Counted from the first letter of the stretch, positions 48,099 through 60,684 are shown. The stretch: 64,000 nt of DNA from Apostichopus parvimensis (GCA_000934455.1 KN883845.1:108205-172204), one strand, 5' to 3'. The notes: a model not told the origin generated them from the sequence alone. Translations and numbers: made by a program.

Positions 48099-51000
48099 CT
48101 AGTTATCTGCCACGTTATTAGTCGTCGCTGTCATTATCACTCTCTGTCTCTCAATTGTAACATTAGTGCATGATCCTTCAGCACCTTCACACTTGCAAAG
48201 CTCTGTGCATGACAGATCATTGGTCTTGCAAGAACACCGTCCACTGCATTTGCTGGGAATACATGAAAACTTCACGAGGCCGACGACAGCCTCTGGTACC
48301 GGTGGAACTTTCGACGTCACAGGAACACAACGTCCCTCATCTAGTTGTTTCCATCCCAACAATACTGGATCCAGAAGACTAGGAACAGCTACTGTGTCCT
48401 GCACCCAAATCAGTTATGGATCCTTGAGTTGGAGATAGTTTCTCTACACCCTGGTTGCCTTTCAGTTGCTTGAAGTTATGCCAGCGGAGTGCTTTAGCTG
48501 ATTCATAACCAGGTTTGAAGAGCTGACACACGAACTTTTCACAACCAGCCAACACTTCCGGAGATGGATACACACCAAGCTCAGTTAGTGCATGGATTAC
48601 GTCATCACTAGCCTTCATGAAGGATTTCAAGCAAGTAGGCTTTCCCTGGATGTGGCCAGTGGTATCACATCCAGTGAGCGCGTGGAATCCTGGCAAAGCT
48701 GCTGCACGTTCTGCGCCAATGGCCATGTAGATAGGTTTGAGTTTAATATTCCGTCGTCTATCACCAGAGCCCATGATGAGGAGACTCTCTGTGTTGAGGT
48801 CTGGCACCCTGCGCAGAGCGAGCACCAACACATCTGTGTCAGAGGAGTATATGTGTGGTGTATTACCCAAACTACTCACTGCTACTGCGTACATGACCAG
48901 TAACGTGTCGGCTTCCTCCTGTGTACTTGTGATGTTCACCATGTTGGATTGGGAAGACATAACACCTTTGTGTGTGTGGGTAGTGCTCGGCAGTTTGCAC
49001 AGCTGGACAGCTTTTTGTGCAAGGTATAGCACGAGGTTGGCTTTCGTTTCCTTGGTTCCTAAGAATACCTTAAAGTCTTTGATAGGTGTGAAATCTTCAA
49101 TTTTGTATCCCTTGTCTTGTGCTCTTCCTGCTGTTCGCGTGGAGTTTGTAGCAGTGTAGTTATCGAATAATAAGTATATGTCACTGTAGCGACTTGTTGT
49201 CAACACTTGGAATGAGCACAAGAGCAATGCCATCTGTTACGATGCCGGTCAAGACATTTGCTGATTGACGTGGGATGATCGGCTCTTCTATGGATTCTTC
49301 AGAAGTATCTGTCCCCTTAACCACTCCTTCCAGTTCATGGATGAGGGCAGACTTGCTTGTAGTAGGTAGCAAAGAACCATCGGGCCTCATGAGGCTTGCA
49401 TTGTAATGGGCAAATTCAAGGGTTCTCACAATGTCCTGCAGGTCCAGTTCTCTTGATGATTTTCCAACGAGCAGCAAGCGAACGAACAGGGAGATAGTTG
49501 CTTTCAAGCTGACTACTTCGGAGGATGCCTTTAAACTTTTACTTTTGCATCCATCTTTCCAAGTCAGATACTTGAGTTCGACATTTTGTCCCACGTGTTC
49601 TTGTTTCCATGACCTTTTCATTAACATATGTTGCAAGTGCCTTGTGTCCGCGTACCTCCATGTCCAAAACAGCACGCTGCACTGCCGTTGGCATTATCCG
49701 CTTGGTGACGAAGTTGACCAATTTCATTTCAGATCCATCATCATGTTCTGGTGCATTGAAGGGGTTTGCACTGCCTATGGTGCTTCTTTGGGATATAATC
49801 TGATATGTTTAGCATACGCTCGGTTTCTCCAGCCAGCCTTGCCAGTTCTGGGGAGCTAAGGCAATATTTGAGCAGACCCTGGGGATCGGTGGTTAAGCCA
49901 GAAATGGCACCTTCACCTTTGTGGATCTTGTTAACATTTTCCTGTGCGTGTTCAGGTCCAATGGATGTGAATGCAACAGGGTTCGTACTGACGACAAAGT
50001 CACCACTCTTGAGCTCTTGCCATATCGACGGATGGCTGCTTTCCATGTGATACATGTGTGCGATGTAGTCGGGAAATTTATGTGGATAGTCATGCCTGTT
50101 ATATGCGAAAAAGTAGATGCGCATTTTTTCCAATGAGGCAAGGTACAAGAGCTAGTTATGGTCGCGGGTGCCTCGCATGAAGTAGGTGGAGTAGGTGGAG
50201 TAGGTTGTTGACCTGTCTCATATGCATACGAGCCCACTTGTACATCGGGTACTTCTCGTTCTCATGGTCGAATGCTTCTAGCATTTCCACCAGCTTCAGA
50301 TCGGATGCCAAGTTCAGCAATTCACGATGAGCTTGAGCTATATCTAGACCATTTTGACATGCTGTTTTTCCATTTTCTATTGCAGACGTCAGTTTGTTGA
50401 CAAGCGCAGAATGCCTCGATCCACAAATCAAATAGAACTTGCATGGTGATCTGGTGAGCATCCAAGGCTCTGTTGTGGTGCTTTCCATTCAGTATCTGTA
50501 CTGCAGTTACGCTACTGTACAGGCCGGCTTCAATCCATGCTTCATCTGGACCGCTGCTCTCAAGAGTTGCTCCAAGACACCGTAAGGCACAGAGAACTGC
50601 ATGGAAAGGACCGGGACTTGGGATAATGTTGGCTTGGAACTGTAGATCCAGGAAGCTCAGTTTTCCAACACTTTTATACAAGTCCATATCTAGCCACACA
50701 AGTATTGGCTCATTGTCCTGATTATCTCGGGCCAACAGTTTTTGGAGATTAGAGAGCTGAGTCAGGGCTGTGGTAAGGGTCGTCCACTCATGGGCTGGTG
50801 CATTTACGAGGGGCAGTGAACGCACTTTGTCCAGTTTGATAGCTTGAGTGTTGGATGCTGACGTACGCAGTAGTGAATTATATGCTGTCCAGACAGGGAC
50901 AAGTTGGTGTCGCACATGAATCACTTCACCATCTCGAGAGCTGTCGTATGGTTCAGCTAGCTCAATAACTGGATTGGCAATATTGCGATGGTAATGGCAT

Positions 51001-52594
51001 ACCAACAGCCATGATAGGTCATCAAATGCAGGTCCTCTGAGCTGTTCCTCGTTCATCCCCAGTTTGAAGTTCGGATTAGAAGGTCTCGTGGGAGGTTTAG
51101 GAGTACCTGTTATGTTGCTCGGAATCAGTGCGGCGACAGTAATGGGGACATCCTTCAACGATCTTCCCGATTTGTTGTGTGTAGGGGTTGCATACTCTTG
51201 CTGATGCATGGAAAGAATTCCTGCCATCAGAGGTATCAACCTTGGCATCAACATTGTCAATTGAGAATCGCAATCTTCGTTTGTTGTGAAGCCCTGGTGG
51301 TAAATAGTTTCCATTGTTCTTCTCCATGTTCAACTGTACCCCTTCCGAAATTTGAGCGACACACTGCTTCACGCGTCGGTATGGAACTCTCAAACCGGCT
51401 TGTGAAAGTAGATTCGCCATTTGTGCTCACAATACAGTGATATGCCGAGTGCGATAGCAGTTTCAATTGTCGATCGAAACGCAGCCACTGGTGATTTTGG
51501 GTCATGCAGGAGTTGGCGATTAGATTTGTGGGCTTGAACTATTTGCTGAGAGACGATTCACGCAGATCTATTCTACTCTTGTGCATGAGCTTCAGTTTTA
51601 ACTGTAGTTGTACCTTTGATGATCCGAAGCACCATGCTGTGGAGCTCCTGTGGCACTACGCAATGGTCACTATTTTCGAGTGTTCCGGTGTGAAAACCCA
51701 CAGGTCTTTCTTTGTTTCCTGGACTCAGCTTCCTTCAAATAACTTGTACATGTCGTATGTGTTTTTCTTGACAGCTTCATCAACTACAGAATTTTGTGCA
51801 GGTTTGGAATGTATCAGCGTAGCCACCTCCGCTGGGACTTGGCATTAGAAAACTTCCAGACATTCTGGATGTTGTATTGTTCCATCTTCGATAAGTATAG
51901 CTTTTCTGCTTCATCCCTCGTTGATGCGATCTTGTATTTCGGAAAAGAATTCAATTTCAGCATTTCCCCGGTTTAGAAACTGCTACTGTTCGGTGATACA
52001 CTTCTTGTGGTAGACAATATCACGTGAAAGCGCATCATTGGCATAGTTAACCTTCCATTCTTGGTTGTTGGAGTGGTGTACTATGTTATTTATCTGCTTT
52101 CCACTATTTGCTGATTGACATTCGTGCAAGGGAACTTATATTTTACCTTGACAAAAGAAACATTCTGTGATCGGGTGTACTTTGTTGACACTGGCTCTTC
52201 GTCTGTAGCACGAAGTGTTGATGCAGCAGTTGGTCTCCCCACGGTTCGGCTACTAAGGAGAGTAACATCGGATGTTGCACACGCTCGGTTGTAGCGCTTT
52301 TCATGACGCATTATATGTTCTTTATTTGTGCTCATAGCATAGCACTTTCTGTGCCACACAACATGTTTGTCACACAAATCTTGTGCTGTCAATTGTCCAT
52401 TTTTTTCGGTTAGGTGCAATAAAGTCAGTGTTTCCAAACTGCGCTCTCAAACGAACCGCTGTTAGAAATTTGTCATACGTTGATTGCTTTTGGGACTGTG
52501 GGGGTTCCTTTAATTGTTCTTCTTTTTGATGTACAGCTTAAAATTTAGTTCGGTACGTGCCCTTTTTCTTCAGAGGTTCCGCTTCGGAGGCCAT
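48099..52594 (-). pseudogene. Cys/His-module, FEN/XPG-like nuclease family protein, copy B with CXC tail
   Basis: ATG at 52594 opens MASEAEPLKKKGTYRTKF, then a stop. Further frames give DLCDKHVVWHRKCYAMSTNK (Cys/His module), RVPYRRVKQCVAQISEGVQL, SIDNVDAKVDTSDGRNSFHA, LSWLLVCHYHRNIANPVIEL and PDEAWIEAGLYSS. The nuclease-like end runs from 49233 to 48379: DIYLLFDNY, TQEEADTLLVMYA, YSSDTDVLVLALR and PGFHALTGCDTTGHIQGK. It finishes with a Cys-rich CXC/Tesmin-like tail (KCSGRCSCKTNDLSCTELCK, 48404-48099). Motif order matches copies A and C. At least six frame changes occur. The tail has Cys clusters where copy A has an acidic end, so the copies represent different subfamilies. Confidence 0.8.
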
Positions 52595-52934
52595 TATTTA
52601 CCTGCAAGTAGAATAGACAATACATGTTTAGAAATTGACACTTCATAAGCTGGTGAAATCTAATTTCATGGCAGATTGCACCCATTTCTGTCGTTACATT
52701 ATTATGGCTCATGCCATGCAGTCTTCCATAGAAAGAACAGGGCAGATTTATTTTGCTGAAAAGCAAATATACATTATCATTATTATAACCCAAATATTTG
52801 TGTACCATTGATTGGATGTTTATGGGTGTTGTTATGAAATTAGACTGTGTAACTGTTTAGATGAGGTATGAGCCGGACACGTTCATGCAATGAGGAGAAG
52901 GCGTCTGAATTACTGTTTGTACCGTGGCCAGGAA
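52595..52934. other. Spacer between divergent elements
   Basis: Lies between copy B (minus strand) and the 53-kb gene (plus strand). I see no coding motif; a host promoter could be here. Confidence 0.35.
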
Positions 52935-53035
52935 GGGACATTTCGAGATTTCGATGTTTCGACTTTTTGGTTTCGAGATTCCGATGTTTCGACTTTTTCG
53001 TTTCGATGTTTCGACTTTTTCGTTTAGAGATTTAT
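52935..53035. repeat. Short tandem repeat TTTCGATGTTTCGAC
   Basis: Repeats of TTTCG(A/T)GATTTCGATGTTTC / TTTCGATGTTTCGACTTTTT with related spacing, about 110 bp before the first start codon of the plus-strand gene at 53144. Confidence 0.7.
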
Positions 53036-53143
53036 CGCGCATATTATAGCCTCTATGCCTAACTGTTAAGCCCGACGTATATTAAACGTAATCAACCCCA
53101 TGCAGCGCCTATGCTAGCCCGTACCTAGTTACTACTACTATGC

Positions 53144-56100
53144 ATGATGGATGCTGAAGCCGCAGAAGCGGAGATAGTGAATCAACGCGAGGTAGGTTAA
53201 CTTAGGCCTATATTAGGGTTCTATATTGGCTATATTCAATGCATGCTACGACTAGCCGCGGTCTTATAGCATTGGTTTGGCGATTACGGACTTTAGGCCT
53301 AGGTCTAACTTGTTACTGTATGATAGGGCCTAGCTTAGGCCTATAACGTTAGGCCTCGGCCTAGGATGTCTAGCCCACAAAACTAGAACACATATAGGGT
53401 CCTATATTACTAGGCTATAGGCTAGGCCCTAATACTAGACCGGCAGCCCAGATTATTTTGATCAAACGAACGAGGTACCAATATCTGACTAGGCCTATAG
53501 GAGCTTTCATGGTGTAACCTAACACATGCTGATGTGGGCGTCTGCCGGGACCCACCAGCTTTGTGTGGCTCATGGGGACCGCAAAAGGAAGCCCCAAATG
53601 CAGTCGATGAAACATTAATAGAGGTACTTATTAATAATTAGTAAATATTTAAAGTACCAGTTGAAACTCATTTTAAATAATCTCATATGGTCCAGGATAT
53701 GGTCAGATATTGGTACCTCATTCGTTTAATCAAAACGCTAGCTCTGGGCTAGCTGCCATACGTATACTATAATGGTTCTCACTTTATCTTGGGGGGTTCG
53801 CATAAGTTATGACATCAGTTGTGCAAATACATATCAATTACTGTCATCTTTGATAACATAACTTGATATATTAATAACACTAATTAATATTAAGACTATT
53901 TAAGACTAATTAACTTTAAGACTAATAATGATATTATATCACTTGCACAATTGACGTCATAACCTAGCTATGCGAACCCTCCCCCCCCCTCCCCCAAGAT
54001 AACCAGCGGCTAGATATACAGTTCTTAGCTAGGCTAGCGCACATGTTTTCTTAATTAAGACTACAACAATAGGCCTAATTAAGACTCCAATAATAGGCCT
54101 AGGCCTAACTTTGTATGGTTATTAAACTGTTACAAGTCATTTGTCTGTGACGTGGAAGCCCCTGCGCTAACACTTACCAGTTTTCATATAGCCGGTGCTA
54201 ATTTAGAATCTGTACCCAGAAAGTAACTACATGATAATCCCAACAACTTCTACCCTATAAAGAAACCTATCACATTGGCCATACACTAAGGCTTATCCAT
54301 ACCATAACCTCTAGCTTCCTAGGGCCTACCCCTGTTGAATGCAACGTAACAGTACTTCTCAGCTAGTTACTTCCGGGTACGGATTCTAGATAGAGCCAAA
54401 AAAACAGTTCATCTGTTCAGATTTAAGTGCAGTACTAGTACTGTATTATGTCCTAAAATGAAATACATCATTTTCGAAAACATAATTACCGGTATTTATT
54501 CAGAATTTCAGAAAATGTATTGATAAATTGAAATCTGGCACAAATCTGGGTCAATTAAAAATTTTGGAGAAAGGGCCTCCACTTCTTATACACCTATTAG
54601 TATAATGTGTCATTTGTTGAATGTAAATCGGTTTGAGCTATGTTGACATGTTCATATTGTATGTATTACCCATTTGACCTCAATTACATTATTGTGCAAT
54701 AAGTAACTTTGAACTGGCTTATAAACTATAAAGCCAGAATTTTTGTGGGTAACATACATAGCGTAGGCTATGAGGTATATACAGAAGGCATGCATCATTC
54801 AATTATTGATTGGCAATGACATTTTAAAGACAAAAAATGTACAATTAATTGCTATTTAGATATTTAGTTGAAATGAAAACACAACAGAAAGACAAGACAA
54901 TTACTTGTAAGTCTTGGTAATTTGTAATGTAATTGCAGCACTTGTACCAACACTATGTGATGAAGCTTACAATAATTTAAAGGATGTACCAGATGAATGG
55001 CTGATGTTATTGTATAATTCTTCACTCACAGTTACTGCGACCACGACTGGAGCAATCTTTGCTGAATAAAGATGTTATATTAGAGGCATTTGACAAGCAG
55101 GAGGTAAGTAAAATTCTAAATAGGATATTCCATTAAATTAGGTTCCCTCTCAATCTATTCCTGTCATACCCTCAAAACTGTTTCCAGCTGTCTGACACAG
55201 TTACACTTACCAAAAAGCCTCAAAAGGACATGCTGCACATTGTTACAAATGCTTAGATAATTTGATGAATACCAAGATACGTTCTTTCTCAATTGTTTGT
55301 AAAGGAAGAGACTGTTTAATTGGATTGCCTTCCAACAAACCTTTACACTTAATTGTAAAGTTTCAAGGTTTCTGACATAATGACATTGCAAATTGGAAGA
55401 CACTTCTAGATGTATACTGTAGGCTGATATATACATATAGATCTCAATATAGGGGACACGGTTGGAACATCACATCCTGTAAAACATATACTAATATCAC
55501 ATCGATCTGCATGTCAATCCTGAAGGATGGTGAACCTTTTTGTAACAGTTTCTTACCTATTTTGCATATGTGTAACCCGAAAAGATAGGTATAATCCTTG
55601 AAATTATTGTTACACAGTGCTTTGACCATCTATAACCGTAACTTTGGGATAAAACTTCATTTTCACTGGTCAACAACCATCTACATCATTGAGTTTTAAA
55701 GAGTGTTATACATGGGTAAAAGCAAAGAAATATTGAGAGAGCCCTCTCCTTAAGTAGAGGATCTCAAGTAGGTGTGTAAATATGCAGCTTGCACTAAGCA
55801 TGCATAAAAACTGCAGTGATACAGCTAACCTGTAGAAATTTAACTCTTAAGTGTCCAAATATGTGTAGAAATTTGGTGTATTTTTAATGTGATGATATTG
55901 TAGCTGCAATGACAAACAATTTACCCTTATGGTTTAAGTGAGCCAACATCAGCGTCAAATGAGTCGTGGTGAGTATTAGTTACCACAGAAGGCCAAAGAT
56001 GGCCAACAGAGAGATTTCTTAACCAGTCCAGCTGGGTAGGGGGTGACAAACAGGTTAGCTCTGTTTTAGGATGGCTTTTCAGCATTTTTATTCCACTGTT

Positions 56101-59004
56101 TGACTAAGTGCTAGTTGGGTCATTTAATTTTCAGACTATCTTGTATTATTCATTTACTTAGCCATGTGTCAGGAATCACAGGTCCAATTCATAGTTACTT
56201 CATACATGTCTACTATGAACAATCAAGCTTTGTCATGCCAGGATAAGTTGGACATATTAGTGAAATGAGTTACTTTTTTTCATTAACATATATTCCTACC
56301 TATAACTAAAGCCAGAACATTTTGGAGCTCCAACAGCAATTAAAACATGGCACTATCACTCAGTTGTAACACATCCATGCTCACCACTCACTATCAGCAA
56401 TATAAATACATCATTTCATTATTCTGAATGCACTTGGCCTGTAGAATGAACCCATTTGAGGCTTTGGTAATCTTGAAGCATTTTTTAAAATAAATCATTT
56501 GTTTTCTTCCAAAAATTATATTGTGTAATAGTAAGTTGGCCTGACGTTTCGATCCTAGCAGGATCTTCTTCAGAGGCTAAATGACAAGTACAGTAACAGA
56601 AGGGACAAGAACACACACAGAAAACAGACAGGTTAATGAGCACGGTGAACACAATGAGATAGATGAAAGGGGATTATAAGTGGACAATGGATGGTGAGAA
56701 GAAAGCAGCAGGGAAAGAGGAGAGGAAGGAGATAAACTGTGGAGGGACAAAGAGAGGATTAGGGTAGGGAATAAACTGGAGAGGGACAAAGACAGAAAGG
56801 TGTGGAGAAAAAAAGGGAGGGGAAGAGAGCTGTGGGAGGATGAGAGAAAGGGGGGGGGAAGGGAACAAGGGGAGAAGGAGTGGGGGACAGAAGAAAAGTT
56901 AGTCATGTCCTTCCTGAATGTTCAACCCATGAGGTTGAATGGTGCGAAGGCGTTGCATCCAGAGCCTCTCTCTGCTGATTCGTACTAGGTCAAGGCGGCT
57001 ACCTAAGGATTCAATCCCCTGTAGGGACATGTCGTTAATGGTATGGTTGGGAAGGTTAAAATGTTCTCCAACTGGGGTCTCAGTCTTCATGGTGTTGACT
57101 GTGGATCTGTGACCATAGAATCGCTTCTTGAGGGTGGTTTTGGTTTCGCCAACATACTGGATGCCGCAAACTCTACAAGAGATCAGATAGATGACATTGG
57201 TGGTAGTGCAAGTGATGTGACCCTTAGTCTTGTGTGTGAGTTGCATGCTGTGGCTGGTGATGGAATTGGATTCAACAATGTGGTGGCTGCAGACGATGCA
57301 TCTCGAAGTACGATCACATTTGAAAGTACCGTGCTGAATGGGTGTAGGGTTGAAAGTTAGAGGTGGAACAGCAGCACGCACAAGAAGGTCTCGTAGGTTG
57401 CGTGGTCGTCTGTAGGCGATGATGGGTTTTTCAGGGACAGCTCGTTGGAGTCTATCTGAAGTGAGGAGAATGTTGTGGTTGTTAGAGGTGATTTTTTGGA
57501 GAGGAGGAAGATTTGGATGGAAAGTAACAACCAGGGGCAGCTTGTTGTCGCAATCTCGTCCCTTTTTGTCCTTCACTGCCAAAGTAGATGATCTGGAAAG
57601 GGAGCGGACTCTCTGAATGGCTTCACGCACCCTTCTGGCACTATGGCCCCTGGCAGTAAGGTGTTTTTCCAAAGCATCTGTATGGCGAATGAAAGAGGAA
57701 TTGTTAGAGCAAATGCGACGAAGACGAAGTGCTTGACTGTAGGCAATTCCAGACTTGCAGTGACGGGGATGGCAGCTTGAAGAATGGAGATACTGGTGTG
57801 TGTCTGTGGGCTTGGTGTATAAGTCTGTAGAGAGAGAACCGTGTTCCTTGCTAACAGTCACATCGAGAAAGTTAACCTGTTGGTGAGAGTAATCAGAGGT
57901 GAATTTGATGGTGCTGTGGAAAGAATTGATGTGATTGATGAAGGTGAGCAGGCTATCCTCATCACTGGTCCAAATGAAGAAGATGTCATCAATGTAGCGC
58001 CACCAGATAAGGGGACGGCAGGGAGCTGTACTGAGCATGCGTTCTTCAAGGCTAGACATAAACAGGCATGCATAGGAAGGAGCCATCCTGGTTCCCATGG
58101 CAGTCCCGTGTCTTTGAAGGTAATGCTTGTCCATGAACGTGAAGTTGTTTTTGGTGAGAACCTGTTGCATGAGAACTTTGATGTCAGAGATGGGTGGACA
58201 AGGGTGGACCTTCTTAGACAGGGCTGCACACGTGGCTGCGATACCTTCAGCATGAGGGATGTTAGTGTAAAGAGAAGTGACGTCCAAAGTACCGATGATG
58301 GCTGTACTGGGGATTTGGTTCTTGATATCTTCAAGTTTCCTGAGGAAATCTGGAGTGTCATGGATGTAAGAGATAATCTGAGGAACAAGAGGTTTGATGA
58401 AGTGGTCCACAAACAAGGATATCTTCTCGGTGGGTGACCCATTGCCTGAGATGATAGGCCTACCAGGGTTACCAGGCTTGTGAATTTTGGGCAGGAGATA
58501 AAACCTGGCTGCCTTACAGTCTGTGGGAGAAAGGAAAGAAACAGCCTTCTTAGAGATCTGGTTCCGCTGGTACATATCAGTGATAGTCTGTTTTATCTGC
58601 TGGGAGAAAATAACTGTGGGATCAGAATCAAGAAGAGTGTAAATATCACTGTTGGAGAGATGACGCATGGCTTCCTTGATGTAATCCTGTCGATCCTGGA
58701 TGACAACTGCAGAACCTTTGTCGGCTGGCTTAATGATAATGTCACTGCGAGACATCAGAGAGGAGAGTGCTGTACGCTCATCTCTTGGAAGGTTGTCGTG
58801 TGTTCTGCGGAGAGGAGAGTTTGACTGGTTAGTCTCAGAGCTGACGACCTGTGTGTAGGCTTCAAAAATTATATTGGTTATAGCTGAAGTACCTTGATCA
58901 AATAGTTACATGGAAAGGGAGCCCGCCAGATGGAGAAATGCTACAAAAGTTACACATATCTAGTCTGGGTGAAAGACTGGCATTGAGGGACATTGTCGAA
59001 GATG
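53144..59004 (+). CDS. Unidentified spliced gene, first three exons
   Basis: Exon 1, 53144-53191, starts with ATGATG and encodes MMDAEAAEAEIVNQRE before a GTAGGT donor. Exon 2, 55032-55103 (CACAG acceptor, GTAAGT donor), encodes LLRPRLEQSLLNKDVILEAF and DKQE. Exon 3, 58884-59004 (TATAG acceptor, GTAAGT donor), is open in the matching phase and includes LKYLDQIVTWKGSPPDGEML and LHISSLGERLALRDIVED. Phases are 0, 0 and then 1 at the end. I do not recognise the protein. The last segment resembles the final helix of SAM domains (SLGERLALR), a weak hint only. Further exons would lie beyond the third nuclease-family copy. A Penelope-like element inserted directly before exon 3 has displaced the original pyrimidine tract, which may weaken splicing. 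Confidence 0.6.
53192..55031. other. Intron 1 of the 53-kb gene
   Basis: No coding or mobile-element motif is recognised. CTAGGCCTA-type phrases recur at 53200-53440 and 54070-54110. TTGGGGGGTTCGCATA near 53791 and its inverted counterpart TATGCGAACCCTCCCC near 53969 bracket about 190 bp, which may be a small foldback or MITE-like element. Confidence 0.45.
55104..56509. other. Intron 2 of the 53-kb gene, part before the Penelope element
   Basis: AT-rich, no exon seen. Just before the insertion the original intron end shows a pyrimidine tract (TTTGTTTTCTTCC, 56498-56510). Confidence 0.45.
56541..56575 (-). ncRNA. Hammerhead-ribozyme-like motif of the Penelope element
   Basis: On the minus strand: CTGAAGA, then the hairpin GATCCTGCTAGGATC (5-bp stem), then GAAACGTC. 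This matches the conserved hammerhead core (CUGANGA, stem II, GAAA, cleavage triplet GUC). Hammerhead motifs are reported in Penelope-like elements. Helix III would be very short here, so activity is uncertain. Confidence 0.6.
56640..56890 (-). repeat. Pyrimidine-rich low-complexity tract in Penelope 3' region
   Basis: The plus strand is GGGAGGA-rich over about 250 bp (CT-rich on the element strand), between the stop codon and the hammerhead-like motif. Open frames here are compositional. Confidence 0.8.
56899..58862 (-). CDS. Penelope-like reverse transcriptase with GIY-YIG endonuclease (5'-partial)
   Basis: An open frame of 654 codons to the stop at 56899; the first Met is at 58755 but 36 in-frame codons precede it, so the start is lost. 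Reverse transcriptase motifs in order: ADKGSAVVI, YLLPKIHKPGNPGRPIIS, GTLDVTSLYTNIPHAEG (catalytic Asp), GTAMGTRMAPSYACLFM, WWRYIDDIFFIW (catalytic YIDD) and QVNFLDVTV. A linker with CDRTSRCIVC Cys pairs leads to the GIY-YIG region (VIYLISCRVCGIQYVGETKT, KKRFYGHRS). In the family, the endonuclease nicks target DNA and the transcriptase primes from it. No stop or frameshift is present in the retained part. Clade (Neptune or Poseidon type) is not assigned. Confidence 0.93.
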
Positions 59005-59264
59005 GTAAGTATATAAATTTCTATGTATTGTTAATCAGTTTACTTTGTTTTTTTTATGTAAATAGTAAACATAAGCTTTGGGGTAAGGTTTTACCAAACA
59101 GTAACTGCTATCATAGACTGGTTCCATTTCTCATAAAGATCCCCCCTAAAATGATGTTTCAGTACAAGTAATTGAAATATTGTTTCTCTATGGAAATTTT
59201 ATGCTGATTTAAAAAAGTCTGGTCCCTAAGCTGAATTTGGAGGAAAAGTATGTCTAATTTTAAT

Positions 59265-59600
59265 AAATTCAAATGGCCGACAAATTTCTAATTTTGGTGT
59301 ATAACTCAAGATTCAAGACTTCGTTGTTATGTCTATACCTATGTTTTCAGGGTCAAAGAGAACGTTTATTACATTAGTTGTATGATTGGATGATAAATGT
59401 TTACACTTAATTTGCATAAATGCAAAATGGCCGCCAATTTGATGCTTTGATGCATAACTCAAGATTCAAGACCCGTAGAGACTTCATTGTTGTGTCTATA
59501 CCTATGTTTTCAGTGTCAAGAAATTCATCAATAACCGTAGTTATATAATTGGGTAATATGCTCACACCTATCTTGCACAAGTTCAACATTACGCCATTCT
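59265..59600. repeat. Tandem repeat, about 155-bp unit
   Basis: AAATGGCCG(A/C)C, ATAACTCAAGATTCAAGAC and TGTCTATACCTATGTTTTCA recur at 59273-59350 and 59427-59513. It lies in the intron after exon 3 of the 53-kb gene. The motif AAATGGCCGCC also occurs at 47.6 kb. Confidence 0.75.
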
Positions 59601-60684
59601 AAAAGTTATCTAATCTGTCTTTCTTGGGGTTAGATTAATGTCGCTCTTTGCCAAAAACGGTTTCTACAGTTTACAAATTATAATTTATACTTTTTACATG
59701 ACATTGGAACATAAAGAATTCCTTGATCATTTACTTACGGATGAAATTTATGTCTCTGAATAACCGCCAATTAATTGTATCTTACGTTGAAGCATTCAGG
59801 TCCACGTTTTCTACAGCCACATTGGCCAATGCAAGGAATACGTGCCTTTCTGCACTTGCACTGCATTACATGCTGTTGTACATCCGCAAGAAATCAGTTC
59901 CACACAGACGTCGGGAATGGGATCCACAGTCATCAGAATGGGTCGCAATCCTGTATCTCCTCGCTTCCAACCCATATCAGCCGGATCTGGTAGATCAGGT
60001 GTTGGGCAGTGAGCTTCTTTCCATACCATGGTTTGAAAGTGTACACGCTGGATATGATGATGTAGCGAATTACTGGTCTGAGGCAAAGACTCATGTTTTT
60101 TTGGCCTTCTCAAAAATGATTCGACGTGCAGTATCCACCGAAGCTGTGTGAACACCACCATACATGAGGGATACAAACTTTTCTGTGGATGATATCTTAT
60201 CTGCATTTAGCAAGCCTTCACCAAGACTACTCAGTAGTTCAAAATGGGTAGCAAACACTCTCCATGCTGTTTTCTTTGTGTGACCAAAGAAGTAAGAAGT
60301 TGTGTCGCACCCTGTTAGTGCGTGGATTGGAAGTAAGGCATTTTCAGAACCAGTCTGCAATTTTTGACGAACGGCATCAACAGGAATGTACTTCCTTTTC
60401 TTCTTCGTTCCAGCCATCATCAATGTGGTTGCATTGGACACGGTGAAAATGTGCAACCAAGAGCAGAAGGACATCGGTGTCTTGTGCTGAAACCACAACT
60501 GTGTCAAAAGGGATGTTGATTGCGTGCAGGACAAGTCTAGTATCTGCTTCTTCATGAGACGCTCTGAGAGGAAGGATGTTACTTGCTGTGTGAGAAGATT
60601 TTACTTCCTGTTCATTCTCAAATCCAGCAGCTACAACCACCTCCTTGTCGGGTGGAGCATTTTCTAAGAGTTGCTCAGAAAGAA

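Larger units (their letters stand above)
56524..58862 (-). mobile_element. Penelope-like retroelement, 5'-truncated
   Basis: The 2,339-bp insertion is flanked by the 14-bp direct repeat CAAAAATTATATTG (56510-56523 and 58863-58876). It encodes reverse transcriptase plus GIY-YIG endonuclease on the minus strand. Its open frame runs to the very 5' edge (58862) without a start codon, as expected for 5' truncation during target-primed insertion. The 3' end carries a hammerhead-like motif and a CT-rich tract. The intact duplication and long open frame argue for a fairly young insertion. Confidence 0.93.

Noticed and set aside
48592-49159. Plus-strand frames of 103 and 140 codons
   Set aside because: They lie opposite the conserved EAD/DTD/GCDTT region of copy B and have no recognisable motif.
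56577-56906. Ser/Pro/Leu-rich 109-codon frame
   Set aside because: It is a translation of the CT-rich low-complexity tract in the Penelope 3' region.
57858-58442. 194-codon minus-strand frame within the Penelope element, and plus-strand frames such as 57841-58437
   Set aside because: These overlap the well-supported reverse transcriptase in other frames and contain none of its motifs.
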